Part shown: positions 63,088-64,000 of the stretch, piece after piece
How the letters are laid out: the number at the start of each line of letters is the position of its first letter
How positions within the stretch are numbered: the stretch's first letter is position 1
DNA from: an uncultured Clostridia bacterium
GTDB taxonomy: Bacteria > Bacillota > Clostridia > TANB77 > CAG-508
Direction: 5' to 3'
Length of the DNA: 64,000 nt
NCBI GenBank assembly: GCA_947601495.1
Contig: CANQGE010000001.1
Span: 157,731-221,730 of the forward strand
Translations under genes and position numbers: made by a program
The notes under the pieces: model-generated
The model's database searches: none
What the model was told of the DNA's origin: nothing
What the model saw: the letters and a program-made list of their open reading frames with translations, nothing else

Positions 63088-63118
63088 AAAAAATGAGTGA
63101 AAAAATCACTCATTTTTT
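63088..63118 (-). terminator. gerW terminator
   Basis: AAAAATGAGTGA / TCACTCATTTTT with a 5-base loop, adjoining the gerW stop; T-tract on the minus strand. Same stem as after glgP. Confidence 0.88.
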
Positions 63119-63776
63119 ATTCATCGTCTTCTTCTAAGTATTCTTCTGCATCATCGGGATTTTCTTCTATTTCAATATTAGAAATATCAAAATCTTTTTC
63201 AGAATCACTACTATTTGTATTTACTTTATTTTTCTTAGTTTGTTTATTTAAAGTACTTTTAAATTTAGCTCTTCTCTCTTTATTTTCGTTATTTGTGTTT
63301 TCCTTATTTGCATTTTCTTTATTAGCACTTTCTTTATTTGAATTTTCTTTAGCAACTTTTTGAACAGTATCCATTGATTTATCTACTATTATATTTGCTT
63401 TTTCCATTAAATCTGGAACGTAGTCCATTAATTTATCTATTGCTGAAGTGTGTTCAATAGGAAGAACTTTTATAGAATCTCTTGATACTACAACAAAAGC
63501 AACTGGATTAATTGAAATTCCAGCTCCACTACCTCCACCAAATGGAAGTCTATATTGAACCTCTTCTTCTTTATCTTTCTTTTTATATTCATCAAGTGTT
63601 TCACCTTTAAATTCGCTACCACCTGCTGCAAATCCAAAGCTAACTTTTGAAATTGGTATTATAACCATTCCGTTTTTCGTTTCTATTGGTTCACCAATTA
63701 TGGTATTAACATCGACCATATCTTTTATGCTATTCATAGCTGTTTCCATTAAAACTTCTATTGGATGCTCGCTCAT
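63117..63776 (-). CDS. gerW: GerW family sporulation protein (YtfJ)
   Basis: 219 aa. MSEHPIEVLMETAMNSIKDMVDVNTIIGEPIETKNGMVIIPISKVSFGFAAGGSEF is the YtfJ signature; GGGSGAGISINPVAFVVV is the Gly-rich core. The C-terminal third is low-complexity (ESANKENANKENTNNENKE) and acidic, longer than in Bacillus. YtfJ is required for normal germination. ATG with AAGGAA upstream. Nothing further is visible in the 224 bases to the window end. Confidence 0.92.
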   Translation of the reverse strand: MSEHPIEVLMETAMNSIKDMVDVNTIIGEPIETKNGMVIIPISKVSFGFAAGGSEFKGETLDEYKKKDKEEEVQYRLPFGGGSGAGISINPVAFVVVSRDSIKVLPIEHTSAIDKLMDYVPDLMEKANIIVDKSMDTVQKVAKENSNKESANKENANKENTNNENKERRAKFKSTLNKQTKKNKVNTNSSDSEKDFDISNIEIEENPDDAEEYLEEDDE

Positions 63777-64000
63777 ACTTTTTATTCCTTCTTTCTTTCA
63801 AACTATTTTTATATTATTATTTCCATAAAAGATTCTATTATACTATTTATTATTTTCTTTTTTTCTCATTTTAAATAAAAATAAAATAAAGTTAAAAAAA
63901 GGAAATTTTATTTCTGTTATTAAATTTATGCTTAAATAGTTTTCATTTGAATATTGTGGAAAGATTCTATAATTATAATATTTTTTATTATAACTATAAA

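Overview
The window is 64 kb of a very AT-rich Gram-positive chromosome. It carries spoIVA, a gerA-type germination operon, sleB, gerW/ytfJ, remA and an asp23-amaP-nusB-xseAB cluster, and its ribosome-binding sites are strong GGAGG types. This points to an endospore-forming member of the Clostridia, probably an uncultured gut lineage; placement below class is a guess. There is no rRNA, no CRISPR array and no transposase. Two tRNA genes (Trp, Asn) are present.

Layout. 1-3.1 kb: rmlD-rmlA-rmlC for dTDP-rhamnose plus a cut-off HD-domain gene, behind one strong promoter. 3.2-11.6 kb: a membrane protein, glmU, an O-methyltransferase, typA, a zinc-ribbon protein, plsC, cmk and a P-loop/Asp23-like fusion. 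11.6-13.4 kb: four small exported proteins, two of them TasA-like and apparently starting at ATA and ATT. 13.9-28 kb: glycogen phosphorylase, cdd, ylmH, dxs, a polyprenol/phytol-kinase-like protein, an acyl-CoA synthetase, a NadR-like adenylyltransferase and a MacAB-type ABC exporter. 28-36.6 kb: sporulation and germination block with a 617-aa orphan, spoIVA, and gerAA-gerAB-gerAC plus a 55-aa D-like gene. 36.6-45 kb: class D sortase and a surface protein, tRNA-Trp, an M23 peptidase, efp, paralogous small membrane proteins, an M24 peptidase, prepilin peptidase, yqeG and sleB. 45-60 kb: a starch-binding-type protein, fhs, the xseAB/nusB/asp23 group, def-fmt, priA, gmk-rpoZ-remA-yicC and rsmE. 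60-64 kb: tRNA-Asn, an alpha/beta hydrolase, a two-domain ThyX and gerW.

The main discovery is a decoding anomaly. Two unrelated genes, gerAA and an M23 peptidase, need a +1 shift to give a complete protein. In both, the extra base is the C of an in-frame CGG codon, and skipping it gives a conserved glycine (GGA, GGT). Reading every CGG by eye on both strands, I find no other in-frame CGG in roughly 19,000 codons of the window, although CGT, CGC and CGA are used. This suggests that CGG is unassigned in this organism and works as a +1 frameshift or quadruplet (CGGN) signal. The same M23 gene, and two TasA-like genes, also seem to start at ATC, ATA and ATT placed at ideal distance from perfect Shine-Dalgarno sequences.

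A second signal is a pair of about 160-bp foldback elements (44.1 and 56.4 kb, opposite orientation). Their GC-rich core is nearly identical, while their 35-bp arms differ between copies but remain complementary within each copy.
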